A stretch of 64,000 nucleotides of DNA from Thermomonas sp. HDW16. GTDB taxonomy: Bacteria; Pseudomonadota; Gammaproteobacteria; Xanthomonadales; Xanthomonadaceae. Positions 37,657-47,264 of this stretch are shown piece by piece. The DNA lies in the NCBI RefSeq assembly GCF_011302915.1, contig NZ_CP049872.1, forward strand, positions 2,604,001 to 2,668,000. The letters run 5' to 3'. The translations under genes and the position numbers were made by a program. The notes under the pieces were generated by a model. The model worked only from the letters and a program-made list of their open reading frames with translations. It had not been told where the DNA came from and did not search any database. Each line of letters starts with the position of its first letter. Position 1 is the first letter of the stretch.

Positions 37657-38778
37657 ATGATCGTCGCACCCAATCACGATCCGCCCGCCGCCGCCGTTGA
37701 TCCCGAGGATCCGGCGACGCTTCGCCTGTCGGGGCGCTGGACGCTGCGCTATGCCAACGAGATCGGCGACGCCTTGCGCGCCTCGCCGGATGGCATCACC
37801 AACGTCGATGCGCGCGGCATGGAACGCATCGATACCCTCGGTGTGCTGCAACTGCTGCGCCATGCCGACCGCCGCCAGCTGGACTTCGACCGCTTCGCGT
37901 TCCGCGACGACCAGAAATCGCTGATCGCCGCGATCGAGGACGTCCACGACGAACGCCCGAAGCGCCAGCGGGACCACGGCTTCCACGCGGTGTTGGGACG
38001 CATGGGCTTTGCCGTTGTCGACAACTACCGCGAAGTACGAGCCCTGGTCGCCTTCCTTGGCGAAGTGCTGGTCAAGCTGCTGCGCCTGTTCAAGGAGCCA
38101 CGCCGCTTCCGGCTGACCGCAACCGTGCACCACATGGAACAGGTCGGTCTCGATGCCGCGCCGCTGGTGGCCCTGTTGTCGTTCATGGTCGGTGCGGTGA
38201 TCGCCTTCCTCGGCGCCACGGTGCTGCGCGACTTCGGCGCGACCATCTTCGTGGTGGAACTGGTCAGTGCCGCCTTCCTGCGCGAATTCGGCGTGCTGCT
38301 GACTGCGATCCTGCTGGCCGGCCGCACCGCCAGTGCGTTCACCGCGCAGATCGGCATGATGGTCAACCGCGAGGAAGTCGATGCGATCCGCGTGCTAGGC
38401 CTCGATCCAGTCGACCTGCTGGTGATTCCGCGCGTGCTCGCATTGCTCGCGATGTTGCCGCTGCTGACCTTCATCGCGATGATTGCCGGCCTGCTCGGTG
38501 GCATGGCAGTGGGCGCGTTCACCCTCGATATCCCCGCAGCCGCCTATCTCGCGCGCATGCAGGAAATGATGGACACCAACAATTTCCTGGTCGGCATGGT
38601 CAAGGCGCCGGTGTTCGCCATGGTGATTGCGCTGATCGGCTGCCTGGAAGGCCTGCAGACCGAGGGCACGGCGCAGTCACTGGGCGAACGCACCACGTCC
38701 AGCGTGGTGCAATCGATCTCGATGGTGATCGTGCTCGATGCGCTGGCGGCACTGTGGTTCATGGAAATGGGTATCTGA
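37657..38778 (+). CDS. MlaE-type ABC permease with an N-terminal STAS-like extension
   Basis: Permease of an MCE lipid transporter, 373 residues, about 110 longer than E. coli MlaE. Residues 10-110 look like a STAS domain (TLRLSGRWTLRYANEIGDAL, then VDARGMERIDTLGVLQLL), the role played by separate MlaB in E. coli. The permease part has the family motifs (VHHMEQVGLDAAPLVALLSF, REFGVLLTAILLAGRTASAF, EEVDAIRVLGLDPVDLLVIPR). It is first in a four-gene operon with an ATPase, an MCE protein and a lipoprotein; the ATPase starts 2 bases after its stop. Confidence 0.9.
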   Translation: MIVAPNHDPPAAAVDPEDPATLRLSGRWTLRYANEIGDALRASPDGITNVDARGMERIDTLGVLQLLRHADRRQLDFDRFAFRDDQKSLIAAIEDVHDERPKRQRDHGFHAVLGRMGFAVVDNYREVRALVAFLGEVLVKLLRLFKEPRRFRLTATVHHMEQVGLDAAPLVALLSFMVGAVIAFLGATVLRDFGATIFVVELVSAAFLREFGVLLTAILLAGRTASAFTAQIGMMVNREEVDAIRVLGLDPVDLLVIPRVLALLAMLPLLTFIAMIAGLLGGMAVGAFTLDIPAAAYLARMQEMMDTNNFLVGMVKAPVFAMVIALIGCLEGLQTEGTAQSLGERTTSSVVQSISMVIVLDALAALWFMEMGI

Positions 38779-38780
38779 CG

Positions 38781-39602
38781 ATGACTTCGGACGACGCCTG
38801 CGATGCCGCCATCCAGCGCGATCCGCACGCGCCGATCATCCGCGTGCGCGGCCTGGTCAACCGCTTCGGCGACCAACTGGTGCACGACGGCATCGACCTG
38901 GACGTGCGCCGTGGCGAGATCTTCGGCGTAGTCGGCGGCTCCGGCACTGGCAAATCGGTGCTGATGCGCTCGATCCTTGGCCTGCGCACGCCGAATGCGG
39001 GCGAGGTCGAGGTGCTGGGCGTGGATGCGCGTTCGCAGGATCCGGTGACACGCCGCCATATCGAACGCAATTCCGGTGTGCTTTTCCAGGATGGCGCGCT
39101 GTTCTCCTCGCTGACGGTAGGCGAGAACGTGCAAGTGCCGTTGAAGGAGTACTACCCGGACCTGCCGGATTCGCTGCGCTACGAACTGGCCCTGTTGAAG
39201 GTCAAGTTGGCGGGCCTGCATGCCGATGCGCTGGACAAGTTGCCATCGCAACTCTCCGGCGGCATGCGCAAGCGCGCCGGGCTGGCGCGCGCGCTTGCAC
39301 TGGATCCGCCGTTGCTGTTCCTGGACGAGCCCACCGCCGGGCTGGATCCGATCGGCGCGGCCGCGTTCGATGAACTGATCCGTACCCTGCAACAGGCGTT
39401 GGGGCTGACCGTGTTCCTGATCACACACGATCTCGACACGCTATACGCTATTTGTGACCGGGTCGCCGTGCTGGCGGACCACAAGGTGATCGCGGTGGCA
39501 CCCGTCACCGAACTGGAAACACTGGATCATCCCTGGGTGCAGGAATACTTCAACGGCCCCAGGGGGCGCGCCGCGCGTGATGTGATGGAAGGAAACGATT
39601 GA
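38781..39602 (+). CDS. MlaF-type ABC ATPase
   Basis: ATP-binding subunit of the MCE lipid transporter, 273 residues. Walker A GGSGTGKSV (about residues 53-61), Q-loop NSGVLFQDGALFSSLTV, signature LSGGMRKRAGLARALA, Walker B LLFLDEPTAGLDPIGA and H-loop LITHDLDTLYAIC are all intact. It begins 2 bases after the permease stop; the MCE gene begins 13 bases downstream. It partners the STAS-permease fusion. Confidence 0.93.
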   Translation: MTSDDACDAAIQRDPHAPIIRVRGLVNRFGDQLVHDGIDLDVRRGEIFGVVGGSGTGKSVLMRSILGLRTPNAGEVEVLGVDARSQDPVTRRHIERNSGVLFQDGALFSSLTVGENVQVPLKEYYPDLPDSLRYELALLKVKLAGLHADALDKLPSQLSGGMRKRAGLARALALDPPLLFLDEPTAGLDPIGAAAFDELIRTLQQALGLTVFLITHDLDTLYAICDRVAVLADHKVIAVAPVTELETLDHPWVQEYFNGPRGRAARDVMEGND

Positions 39603-39615
39603 TGGAGCACAACTG

Positions 39616-40542
39616 ATGGAGACGCGTGCCAACTACGTGCTGATCGGCGCTTTCACCCTGCTGACCGCGGTGTGCCTGCTGCTGTTCGCGCTGTGGGCGG
39701 CGAAATTCAGCTCGGACCGCAATTGGCGGCAATACGAGGTGATCTTCAACGAACCCGTGACCGGCCTGACCGAAGGTGGCAGCGTCCAGTACAACGGCAT
39801 CGGCGTGGGCACCGTCGACAAGCTGAGCCTGGACCGGGACGATGCCCGCCGGGTGATCGCGCTGCTCAAGCTCAAGGCCGACACCCCGGTGAAGGTGGAC
39901 ACAAGCGCCAAGCTGTCGCAGCAGGGCATCACCGGCGTGCCCTTCATCCAGCTCACCGGCGGCAGCCCACGCGCAGCCCGACTCGAGCCGAATGACAGCG
40001 GCGATATCCCGATCATCCGCACGGAGCCGTCCGCGCTGCAGAACATCGCCGACACCGCCAACCGGCTGGTGGCACGCATGGACCAATTGCTCAGCGAGCA
40101 GAACATCAAGCGCATCTCGGACACGCTGGATCATGTCGAACAGGCAACCGGCGCCATCAGCGACAACCGCGCCGACATCGCCGCCCTGATCGCGAATGCG
40201 CGACAGGCCACCGAGACCTTGAACTCGACGCTCGCGACGGCGAATGGCTCGATCGAACGCATCGACCGCGACGTGGTCAGCCAGTTGCCCGCACTCATGA
40301 CCAAGCTGGACACCACCGTAGGCAAGCTGGATTCGGTGGCCAGCAATGCCAATGCCATGATCGCCGAGAACCGTCCTGCGTTGCAGAGCTTCGCCAACGA
40401 CGGCCTCGCCCAGCTCGGCCCGACCCTGGCCGAACTGCGCGCCCTGATCCGCGACCTGCGTCGCGTCACCGACCGCCTCGACGGCAGCCCCACGCGCTAC
40501 ATCCTGGGACGCGACGCGCCCAAGGAGTTCGAACCCAAATGA
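39616..40542 (+). CDS. MCE-domain (MlaD-like) periplasmic lipid-binding protein
   Basis: Protein of 308 residues anchored by one N-terminal helix (YVLIGAFTLLTAVCLLLFALW). One MCE domain (about 38-115; YEVIFNEPVTGLTEGGSVQYNGIGVGTVDKL, then ITGVPFIQLTGG) is followed by a long helical C-terminal tail to about residue 290. MlaD in E. coli is only about 183 residues; the long helical tail is more like PqiB or other tunnel-forming MCE proteins and may extend towards the outer membrane. The ATG overlaps nothing upstream; its stop overlaps the lipoprotein gene by 4 bases. Confidence 0.9.
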   Translation: METRANYVLIGAFTLLTAVCLLLFALWAAKFSSDRNWRQYEVIFNEPVTGLTEGGSVQYNGIGVGTVDKLSLDRDDARRVIALLKLKADTPVKVDTSAKLSQQGITGVPFIQLTGGSPRAARLEPNDSGDIPIIRTEPSALQNIADTANRLVARMDQLLSEQNIKRISDTLDHVEQATGAISDNRADIAALIANARQATETLNSTLATANGSIERIDRDVVSQLPALMTKLDTTVGKLDSVASNANAMIAENRPALQSFANDGLAQLGPTLAELRALIRDLRRVTDRLDGSPTRYILGRDAPKEFEPK

Positions 40543-41174
40543 TCGCCATGCATCGCATCGCCGCGGCCTGCGCCGCCCTGCTGCTGGCCGGCTGTTCCAT
40601 CGTCGGCGGGCCCAAGGAATCGCCGACCATCTTTGCCCCGGAATCGAAAGCCGCCGCGATCGATACGGCTTGGCCCAGCGTCAACTGGCAACTCAGCACC
40701 ACCCGCCCCACCGCGGCGCGCATGCTGGACAGCAGCCGCATCGCGGTCAGCCCGGTGCCGGGCGAATTGCAGGTGTACAAGGGTGCGCTGTGGGCGCGCA
40801 CGCCCACCGAGATGCTGGAAGACGGCGTGTTGCGCACGCTGGAGGATTCCGGAAAGATTCCCGCCGTCGCGCGGCAGGGCAGCGGCATCGCCGCCGATTA
40901 CCGGCTCGTGATGGACATCCGCCATTTCGAAGCCGATTACGACGGTGCGGCCACGCCTTCTGCCGTGGTCGAAGTCAGTGTCAAACTGCTTCATTCACAA
41001 GACCAGTCCGTGGTCGGCAGCCGCACGTTCCGCCATGCACAGCCGGCGTCCGGCACTGATGTCGGTCTCGTCGCAGACGCCTTCGCGCAGGCCCTGGCCG
41101 CCACCAGCCACGATATCGCCGGCTGGGTGCTCACCAGCGGCCAGGCGCACGAAAACCGGCATCCCAGCCACTGA
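40539..41174 (+). CDS. ABC-type transport auxiliary lipoprotein (PqiC-like)
   Basis: Lipoprotein of 211 residues with signal and lipobox MIAMHRIAAACAALLLAGCSI (LAGC, Cys19; Ser at +2, so outer-membrane sorting). The mature part fits the ABC transporter auxiliary / PqiC family (PF03886): RIAVSPVPGELQVYKGALWARTP, then YRLVMDIRHFEADY and VVGSRTFRH. It ends the MCE operon and is coupled to the MCE gene by ATGA. It likely provides the outer-membrane end of the lipid conduit. Confidence 0.85.
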   Translation: MIAMHRIAAACAALLLAGCSIVGGPKESPTIFAPESKAAAIDTAWPSVNWQLSTTRPTAARMLDSSRIAVSPVPGELQVYKGALWARTPTEMLEDGVLRTLEDSGKIPAVARQGSGIAADYRLVMDIRHFEADYDGAATPSAVVEVSVKLLHSQDQSVVGSRTFRHAQPASGTDVGLVADAFAQALAATSHDIAGWVLTSGQAHENRHPSH

Positions 41175-41253
41175 CGCCGGCCGTCCCCCCACACCGATTT
41201 GCCGGGGCCGCACAAACCCCGGAAAATCACCGCATTCCCAGCGGAGCGTACGC

Positions 41254-42870
41254 ATGAGCGAAACGGATCAGATCGAGCGCGACGTCATGGAATACGACGT
41301 CGTCACCGTCGGTGCCGGCCCGGCCGGCCTCGCGTTCGCGATCCGTCTCAAGCAGCTCAATCCGGACATCTCCGTCTGCGTGATCGAGAAGGCGTCCGCC
41401 ATCGGTGCGCAGATCCTGTCCGGCGCGGTGATCGAGACCGGCCCGCTCGACGCGCTGCTGCCGGACTGGCGCAGCAATCCACCGCCCATCTGCGTAGACG
41501 CGAAGGAAGACGAGTTCTGGCTGCTCAGCAAGACCGGCGGCCGCAAGCTGCCAGTGCCGCCGGGCATGCACAACCACGGCAACGTGATCGTCAGCCTGGG
41601 CGCGATGTGCGCATGGTTGGCACCGCAGGCCGAAGCGCTTGGTGTCGAAATCTATCCCGGCTTTGCCGCCGCCGAGACGTTGCACGATGACGCCGGCAAG
41701 GTCATCGGCGTGCGCATCGGCGACATGGGCGTGGCCAAGGACGGATCGCACAAGCCCGGCTACACCCCCGGCATCGACATCCATGCCAAGGTCACCGTGC
41801 TGGCCGAAGGCGCACGCGGCAGCCTGACCAAGCAGCTGGTCAAGCGTTTCCAGCTGGATGCCGACAGCGACCCGCAGGGCTACTCGATCGGCATCAAGGA
41901 GCTGTGGCAGGTACCGGAAGACCGCGTAACCCCCGGCAAGATCGTGCACAGCTTCGGCTGGCCGGCAGACAACCACACCTACGGCGGCAGCTTCCTGTAT
42001 CACCTGGACAAGGGCCGCATCGCGCTGGGCTATGTCAGCGGCCTTGATTACAAGGATCCGCAATACAAGCCGTGGGAAGCCTTCCAGCAGTGGAAGAACC
42101 ACCCGATGATCCAGCCGCTGCTGGAAGGCGGCAGCATTCTTTCGGCCGGTGCGCGCGCCATCGTCACCGGCGGTTACCAGTCGCTGCCGAAAACCGAAAT
42201 GCCGGGTGCGCTGCTGATCGGCGACACCGCCGGCCTGCTCAACGTGCCGAAAGTGAAAGGTACCCACCAGGCGATCCGCAGTGGCATGCTGGCAGCGGAA
42301 CACCTGGTCGCCTCGCAGCTGGCACCGGAAGGCTTCGACGCCAAGTTGCGCGCCTCCGATGCGATGGCGGAACTGAAGAAAGTCCGCAACGTAAAGCCCG
42401 GCTTCAAGCGCGGACTGTGGTTCGGCATGTTGAACGCCGCTTGGGAAACCGTCACCGGCGGCCTGTCGCCGTGGACGCTGAAGAACAAGGCGGACTGGAA
42501 CTCACTCGACAAACTCGGCGAACACGAGGAACCCAAGCGCGACTACCTCGAGCGCACGCTGGCCCCACGCGACCGCCTGCAGGGCGTGTATTACGCCGCG
42601 ACCCAGCACGATGAAGACCAGCCGGTGCACCTGAAAGTCGCCGATACCGATATCTGCGTGACCCGTTGCACTGCCGAATACGACAATCCCTGCACCCGAT
42701 TCTGCCCCGCCGGCGTGTACGAAATCGTCGAGGACGCCGCCGGCAAGCGCCTGCAGATCAACGCCGCCAACTGCGTGCACTGCAAGACCTGCGACATCAA
42801 GGACCCGTACGAACTCATCACCTGGGTGACGCCGGAAGGCGGCAGCGGGCCGAATTACCAGAACTTGTGA
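41254..42870 (+). CDS. Electron transfer flavoprotein-ubiquinone oxidoreductase
   Basis: Membrane-associated FAD and 4Fe-4S enzyme of 538 residues that passes electrons from ETF (encoded by etfBA 4 kb away) to ubiquinone. The FAD-binding motif VVTVGAGPAGLAFAIRL (about residues 13-29), GALLIGDTAGLLNVPKVKGTH and the C-terminal ferredoxin-like cluster CPAGVYEIV, then NCVHCKTCDIKDP, are present. Length matches bacterial ETF-QO (about 550). The start follows GCGGAG. An inverted repeat, CCGGGG (41202-41207) and CCCCGG (41217-41222), lies in the 79-base gap before it. Confidence 0.95.
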   Translation: MSETDQIERDVMEYDVVTVGAGPAGLAFAIRLKQLNPDISVCVIEKASAIGAQILSGAVIETGPLDALLPDWRSNPPPICVDAKEDEFWLLSKTGGRKLPVPPGMHNHGNVIVSLGAMCAWLAPQAEALGVEIYPGFAAAETLHDDAGKVIGVRIGDMGVAKDGSHKPGYTPGIDIHAKVTVLAEGARGSLTKQLVKRFQLDADSDPQGYSIGIKELWQVPEDRVTPGKIVHSFGWPADNHTYGGSFLYHLDKGRIALGYVSGLDYKDPQYKPWEAFQQWKNHPMIQPLLEGGSILSAGARAIVTGGYQSLPKTEMPGALLIGDTAGLLNVPKVKGTHQAIRSGMLAAEHLVASQLAPEGFDAKLRASDAMAELKKVRNVKPGFKRGLWFGMLNAAWETVTGGLSPWTLKNKADWNSLDKLGEHEEPKRDYLERTLAPRDRLQGVYYAATQHDEDQPVHLKVADTDICVTRCTAEYDNPCTRFCPAGVYEIVEDAAGKRLQINAANCVHCKTCDIKDPYELITWVTPEGGSGPNYQNL

Positions 42871-42892
42871 TGCGCACGCGGAACCACAGCGT

Positions 42893-44950
42893 TTGAACCA
42901 GCTTCGGTCAACGTTGTTCGGCGTGCTGCGATCCATGTTCCGGGCACTGCCACTTTCGGATGCCGAGCGCGACGCCTGGCGCAACTGGTTCCTAGATCGG
43001 TTTCCGCGGATTCGCCCCAAACGTCGAGTGGCCGCAAGCGGCCTCCCCCCTCGCCGAGCATACGAGCCGCATGGCCGCGCCATAGGCTATGTCGATGCGG
43101 CCACACCCCACTTGCCTTCGCATTTGCCCGCCACCTTGGTGGCTTTCTATCTACCGCAATTCCACCCCATTCCCGAGAACGACGCCGCTTGGGGGGAGGG
43201 TTATACCGAGTGGACGGCGGTACGGCGCGCGACACCGCAATTCGACGGCCACGCCCAACCCCGGTTTCCCGACAATTTGCTAGGCCAGTATGACCTGCGC
43301 GATGTCGATGTGATGCGCCGCCAGGCGGCGCTTGCAAGGGAATACGGCATCGGTGCGTTCTGCTTCTATTTCTACTGGTTCCACGGCCGAACCCTGCTGG
43401 AACAACCACTCCGCCAATGGCTCGGGGACGACAGCATCGACCTGCCTTTCTGCCTGTGCTGGGCCAATGAAAGCTGGTCGCGGACGTGGGATGGGCGCGC
43501 CGGCGACATCCTGGTACGACAACAGCACGATGCCGAAGACGACCTTGCTTTCATCGCCCATGTCGCGCCGTATTTGCGTGATCGCCGCGCATTGCGCGTC
43601 GATGGAAAGCCGGTGCTGTTGGTTTACCGGCCCGGACTGCTGCCAGACCCTAAAGCCACTGCCACGCGTTGGCGACAGTGGTGTCGTGACAACGGAATTG
43701 GCGAGCTCCACCTGGCGTATGTGCAGTCGTTCGAACGACCGGATCCACGCGACATCGGCTTCGATGCTGCAGTGGAATTCCCGCCTAACCTCTGCATGCC
43801 AACCGACATCACTGAGCGCCAGCAGCCTTTTGATGCTGCTTACGCCGGCAACCTGCTGGATTGGCGCGACCTTCCCGCGCAGTTCCTTGCGCGCACGTTG
43901 CCATCCTATCGGCTGCACCCCGCCGTCAATGCTGGCTGGGACAATACCCCGCGACGCGCTTCACGCGGCCGCGTTTACCTTCATTCGGCGCCACGCCGCT
44001 ATCGCGACTGGTTGGCAGGCACTATCCGCACACGCTTCGGGGAAAACTCCACCCCGACGGCGGATCGACTCGTATTCATCAACGCATGGAACGAGTGGGC
44101 CGAAGGCGCCGTACTGGAGCCCGATGCCCGGATCGGGTACGCGTGGCTGCAAGCAACCGCTGATGCATTGTGCAGGACTGTTGAGCCTATGGTCAGTGAA
44201 CGTGCAACGCGGCCGTGCGCTGTCATCCATGCTTGGTACCCCGAAATACTCGGTGAACTGTTGTTCGCCCTCAAGTCGACTGGCCTGAACTGGCGCATCG
44301 TGGTGACCACGGCAGAAGAGCATCTGGAAGCCGTGCGCACCTGCATCGACGCATCGGAACTAGACGCAGAGATCGAGACGCACGAGAACCGAGGGCGTGA
44401 CATCCTGCCCTTCCTGCATGTGGCAAACCGCTTGCTGGACGAAGGCGAAACGCTGCTGCTGAAACTGCACACGAAACGTTCGATCCATCGCGACGACGGC
44501 GACGCATGGCGTGCGGAATTGATCAGGGCCTTGGTCGACGACGGCAACGCGGCGCACATCGCACAAGCGATGCATGACGATCCACGGCTCGGCCTGATCG
44601 CGCCTGCAACCCACGTGTTGCCGTTGGAGAATTACTTGGGTGCAAACGAACGCACGATAGAGCACCTCGCGCGACGCATCGGGCTTCCGGATATTCGCCC
44701 GGCAAAGATGAAATTCATCGCAGGCAGCATGTTCTGGGTTCGTAGCGAGGCGTTGCGGCCACTGCTTGATGCACACCTGGACGAAGCCGAATTCGAGACT
44801 GAATCCGGCCAAGTGGACGGGACGTTTGCGCATGCCATCGAACGCTTGATCCTGGCTTCGGTAGAAGCAGGCGGCTTCCGCTGGATAGCCTGGCCCTCGG
44901 AAGCACGCAACCGCTCGGGATCCGGCTATCACTATGCACGCGCCGACTGA
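42893..44950 (+). CDS. WbsX-like glycosyltransferase/glycoside-hydrolase-like plus RgpF-like protein
   Basis: Two-domain protein of 685 residues. Residues about 75-440 form a WbsX (GH99-like) module: VAFYLPQFHPIPENDAAWGEGYTEW, FCFYFYWFHGRTLLEQPL, FCLCWANESWSRTWDGR and FINAWNEWAEGAVLEPD. Residues about 455-680 form an RgpF (rhamnan synthesis F) module: AVIHAWYPEILGEL, ENRGRDILPFL, LLLKLHTKRS and FIAGSMFWVRSEAL. Such fusions occur in O-antigen and rhamnan loci. The start is uncertain: TTG at 42893 or ATG at 42935. It is isolated between ETF-QO and the CoA-transferase, outside the main LPS locus beyond etfA. Confidence 0.85.
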   Translation: MNQLRSTLFGVLRSMFRALPLSDAERDAWRNWFLDRFPRIRPKRRVAASGLPPRRAYEPHGRAIGYVDAATPHLPSHLPATLVAFYLPQFHPIPENDAAWGEGYTEWTAVRRATPQFDGHAQPRFPDNLLGQYDLRDVDVMRRQAALAREYGIGAFCFYFYWFHGRTLLEQPLRQWLGDDSIDLPFCLCWANESWSRTWDGRAGDILVRQQHDAEDDLAFIAHVAPYLRDRRALRVDGKPVLLVYRPGLLPDPKATATRWRQWCRDNGIGELHLAYVQSFERPDPRDIGFDAAVEFPPNLCMPTDITERQQPFDAAYAGNLLDWRDLPAQFLARTLPSYRLHPAVNAGWDNTPRRASRGRVYLHSAPRRYRDWLAGTIRTRFGENSTPTADRLVFINAWNEWAEGAVLEPDARIGYAWLQATADALCRTVEPMVSERATRPCAVIHAWYPEILGELLFALKSTGLNWRIVVTTAEEHLEAVRTCIDASELDAEIETHENRGRDILPFLHVANRLLDEGETLLLKLHTKRSIHRDDGDAWRAELIRALVDDGNAAHIAQAMHDDPRLGLIAPATHVLPLENYLGANERTIEHLARRIGLPDIRPAKMKFIAGSMFWVRSEALRPLLDAHLDEAEFETESGQVDGTFAHAIERLILASVEAGGFRWIAWPSEARNRSGSGYHYARAD

Positions 44951-44984
44951 GCGACGCGTGCTTTGCGGCTAACGGTGAAACCCT

Positions 44985-45614
44985 TCACCCATTGAGTGGC
45001 ACGCCGGTCTTCTCCACCGCTTCCTCGCGGCTCACCCCATCGGCCAGTTCCACCAGCTTCAGGCCATCGGCGGTCACGTCGAACACGCCCAGCTCGGTGA
45101 TGATCCGGTTGACCACGCCCACGCCGGTCAACGGCAGCGTGCACTGCGGCAGGATCTTCGACGATCCCGCCTTGGTGACGTGCTCCATCAGCACCACCAC
45201 GCGCTTCACGCCGGCCACCAGGTCCATCGCGCCGCCCATGCCCTTGACCATCTTGCCGGGCACCATCCAGTTGGCGAGGTCGCCCTTGTCGGTGACTTCC
45301 ATCGCGCCAAGGATGGCGAGGTCGATGTGGCCGCCGCGGATCATCGCGAACGAATCGTGGCTGCCGAAGTAGCTGGCGCCCGGCACGGCGGTGACGGTCT
45401 GCTTGCCTGCGTTGATCAGGTCCGCGTCGAGTTCGGCCTCGGTCGGGAACGGGCCGATGCCGAGCAGGCCGTTCTCGCTCTGCAGCCACACGTCCATGCC
45501 ATCAGGGATGTAGTTCGCCACCAGGGTCGGCAGGCCGATGCCGAGGTTCACGTAGGCGCCGTCACTCAATTCCTGCGCGGCGCGCTGCGCCATCTGTTCG
45601 CGGGTCCAGGCCAT
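44985..45614 (-). CDS. 3-oxoacid CoA-transferase subunit B
   Basis: Beta subunit, 209 residues, of a succinyl-CoA:3-ketoacid CoA-transferase (ScoB/AtoA type). Motifs are [16 protein letters not shown], the SENGLLG active-site glutamate, [14 protein letters not shown] and [11 protein letters not shown]. The ATG at 45614 is 1 base from the subunit A stop, so the pair is translationally linked. It converges with the WbsX/RgpF gene 35 bases away. It transfers CoA between succinate and acetoacetate or a similar acid in ketone-body or leucine catabolism. Confidence 0.94.
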   Translation of the reverse strand: MAWTREQMAQRAAQELSDGAYVNLGIGLPTLVANYIPDGMDVWLQSENGLLGIGPFPTEAELDADLINAGKQTVTAVPGASYFGSHDSFAMIRGGHIDLAILGAMEVTDKGDLANWMVPGKMVKGMGGAMDLVAGVKRVVVLMEHVTKAGSSKILPQCTLPLTGVGVVNRIITELGVFDVTADGLKLVELADGVSREEAVEKTGVPLNG

Positions 45615-45615
45615 G

Positions 45616-46332
45616 TCAGTTGTTCTCCTGGCGAATGGTGCGTTGCTCGATGCGCTTCTCCGGCGTGGCATTGACCACGATGCGATCCACGTAGATACCG
45701 GGCAGGTGCACGTGGTCGGGATCGATCTCGCCGATTTCGACCAGCTCTTCGACTTCCACCACGCAGGCCTTGCCGGCCATCGCCGCCGCCGGGTTGAAGT
45801 TGCGTGCGGTCTTGCGGAATACGAGATTGCCGGCCTTGTCCGCCTTCCATGCCTTGACCAGCGAGACGTCCGCCTTCAGCGCGGTTTCCAGCACGTAATG
45901 GCGGCCGTCGATCTCGCGGGTTTCCTTGCCGTCGGCGACGATCGTGCCGTAGCCGGTGGCGGTGAAGAACGCCGGGATGCCGGCACCGCCCGCGCGCAGG
46001 CGCTCGGCCAGCGTGCCCTGCGGGTTGAATTCCAGCTCCAGTTCACCGCCCAGGTACTGGCGTTCGAACTCCTTGTTCTCGCCCACGTAGGACGAAATCA
46101 TCTTCTTGATCTGGCGCGTGGTCAGCAGCTGGCCCAGGCCGAAGCCGTCCACGCCGGCGTTGTTGGAGATCACCGTCAGGCCCTTGACCCCGGAATCGCG
46201 CAGCGCGGCGATCAGTGCCTCGGGGATGCCGCACAGGCCGAAGCCGCCGACCGCAAGGGTCTGTCCATCCGCCACCAGCCCGGACAGGGCGGCATCGGCG
46301 CTCGGGTATTGCTTGCTCTTGGCAGCTGCCAC
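45616..46332 (-). CDS. 3-oxoacid CoA-transferase subunit A
   Basis: Alpha subunit, 238 residues, of the same CoA-transferase. The family motifs [37 protein letters not shown] and [24 protein letters not shown] are present. The GTG at 46332 ([16 protein letters not shown]) is preferred because GGAG lies 8 bases upstream; a GTG 6 bases earlier or a TTG at 46374 is possible. It is divergent from etfBA across a 185-base region. CoA-transfer and ETF genes together fit branched-chain or fatty acid oxidation. Confidence 0.93.
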   Translation of the reverse strand: MAAAKSKQYPSADAALSGLVADGQTLAVGGFGLCGIPEALIAALRDSGVKGLTVISNNAGVDGFGLGQLLTTRQIKKMISSYVGENKEFERQYLGGELELEFNPQGTLAERLRAGGAGIPAFFTATGYGTIVADGKETREIDGRHYVLETALKADVSLVKAWKADKAGNLVFRKTARNFNPAAAMAGKACVVEVEELVEIGEIDPDHVHLPGIYVDRIVVNATPEKRIEQRTIRQENN

Positions 46333-46517
46333 GGGCACGGCTCCAGCGTGGGGAAACCCGCATTTTACCGGCAAGCCGGCGTCCGCCCACCGTACTTTCG
46401 GACATTCGGTGGTCGATGCCGATCCCGCGAAGGGCTGCGACGCATACCCTCGAGCAAATACGCCGCGACCCTCAGGTAAAATGATCGATCTGTCTCAAGT
46501 TCAGGATTCCAGATCCG
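46333..46517. promoter_or_regulatory. Divergent promoter region between CoA-transferase and etfBA
   Basis: The 185-base gap should hold both promoters. The clearest element is TAAAAT (46477-46482), 35 bases before the etfB start. No good -35 is seen 16-18 bases upstream. Nothing else stands out in this stretch. Confidence 0.35.
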
Positions 46518-47264
46518 ATGAAGATCCTCGTCGCCTACAAGCGCGTGGTGGACTTCAATGTCCGCATCCAGGTCAAGCCGGACGGTTCCGGCGTGGTCAC
46601 CGACGGCGTCAAGCTGTCGGCCAACCCGTTCGACGACATCGCGCTGGAAGAAGCCCTGCGCCTGCGCGACAAGGGCACCGCCACCGAAGTCGTGGTCGCC
46701 ACGATTGCTCCTGCCGATGCCCAGCCGCATCTGCGCAACGGCTTGGCGATGGGCGCCAACCGCGCCATCCACGTGGTGGCCGATGGCCCGGTGCAGCCGC
46801 TGACCGCCGCGCGCACCTTCCTCAAGCTGATCGAGAAGGAACAGCCGGATCTGGTCATCCTGGGCAAGCAGGCGATCGACGACGACGCCAGCCAGACCGG
46901 GCAGATGCTGGCCACGTTGTGGGGCCGCCCGCAGGCGACGTTCGCGTCCAAGCTCGACATTGCCGATGGCAAGGCCACGGTGGTGCGCGAGGTCGATGCC
47001 GGCCTGGAGACGCTGGAAGTCGATCTGCCGGCGGTGGTCACCACCGATCTGCGCCTGAACGAGCCGCGCTTCATCAAGCTGCCGGACATCATGAAGGCCA
47101 AGAGCAAGCCGCTGGAAACCATCGCCTTCGCCGACCTCGGCGTGGATGCTGGTGACACGCTCAAGACCACCCACTACGCGGCGCCCGCCAAGCGCAGCCG
47201 CGGCGTGATGGTGAAGGACGCGGCCGAACTGGTCGCTGCACTGAAGCAGAAGGGGTTGCTGTGA
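46518..47264 (+). CDS. etfB: Electron transfer flavoprotein beta subunit
   Basis: Small ETF subunit of 248 residues that binds AMP and docks acyl-CoA dehydrogenases. The start KILVAYKRVVDFNVRIQVKPDGSG, NPFDDIALEEALRLRDKG, the ADP/AMP motif LGKQAIDDDASQTGQMLA and the C-terminal recognition-loop region DLRLNEPRFIKLPDIMKAKS are all typical. Its stop shares a base with the etfA start (TGATG). Confidence 0.96.
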   Translation: MKILVAYKRVVDFNVRIQVKPDGSGVVTDGVKLSANPFDDIALEEALRLRDKGTATEVVVATIAPADAQPHLRNGLAMGANRAIHVVADGPVQPLTAARTFLKLIEKEQPDLVILGKQAIDDDASQTGQMLATLWGRPQATFASKLDIADGKATVVREVDAGLETLEVDLPAVVTTDLRLNEPRFIKLPDIMKAKSKPLETIAFADLGVDAGDTLKTTHYAAPAKRSRGVMVKDAAELVAALKQKGLL

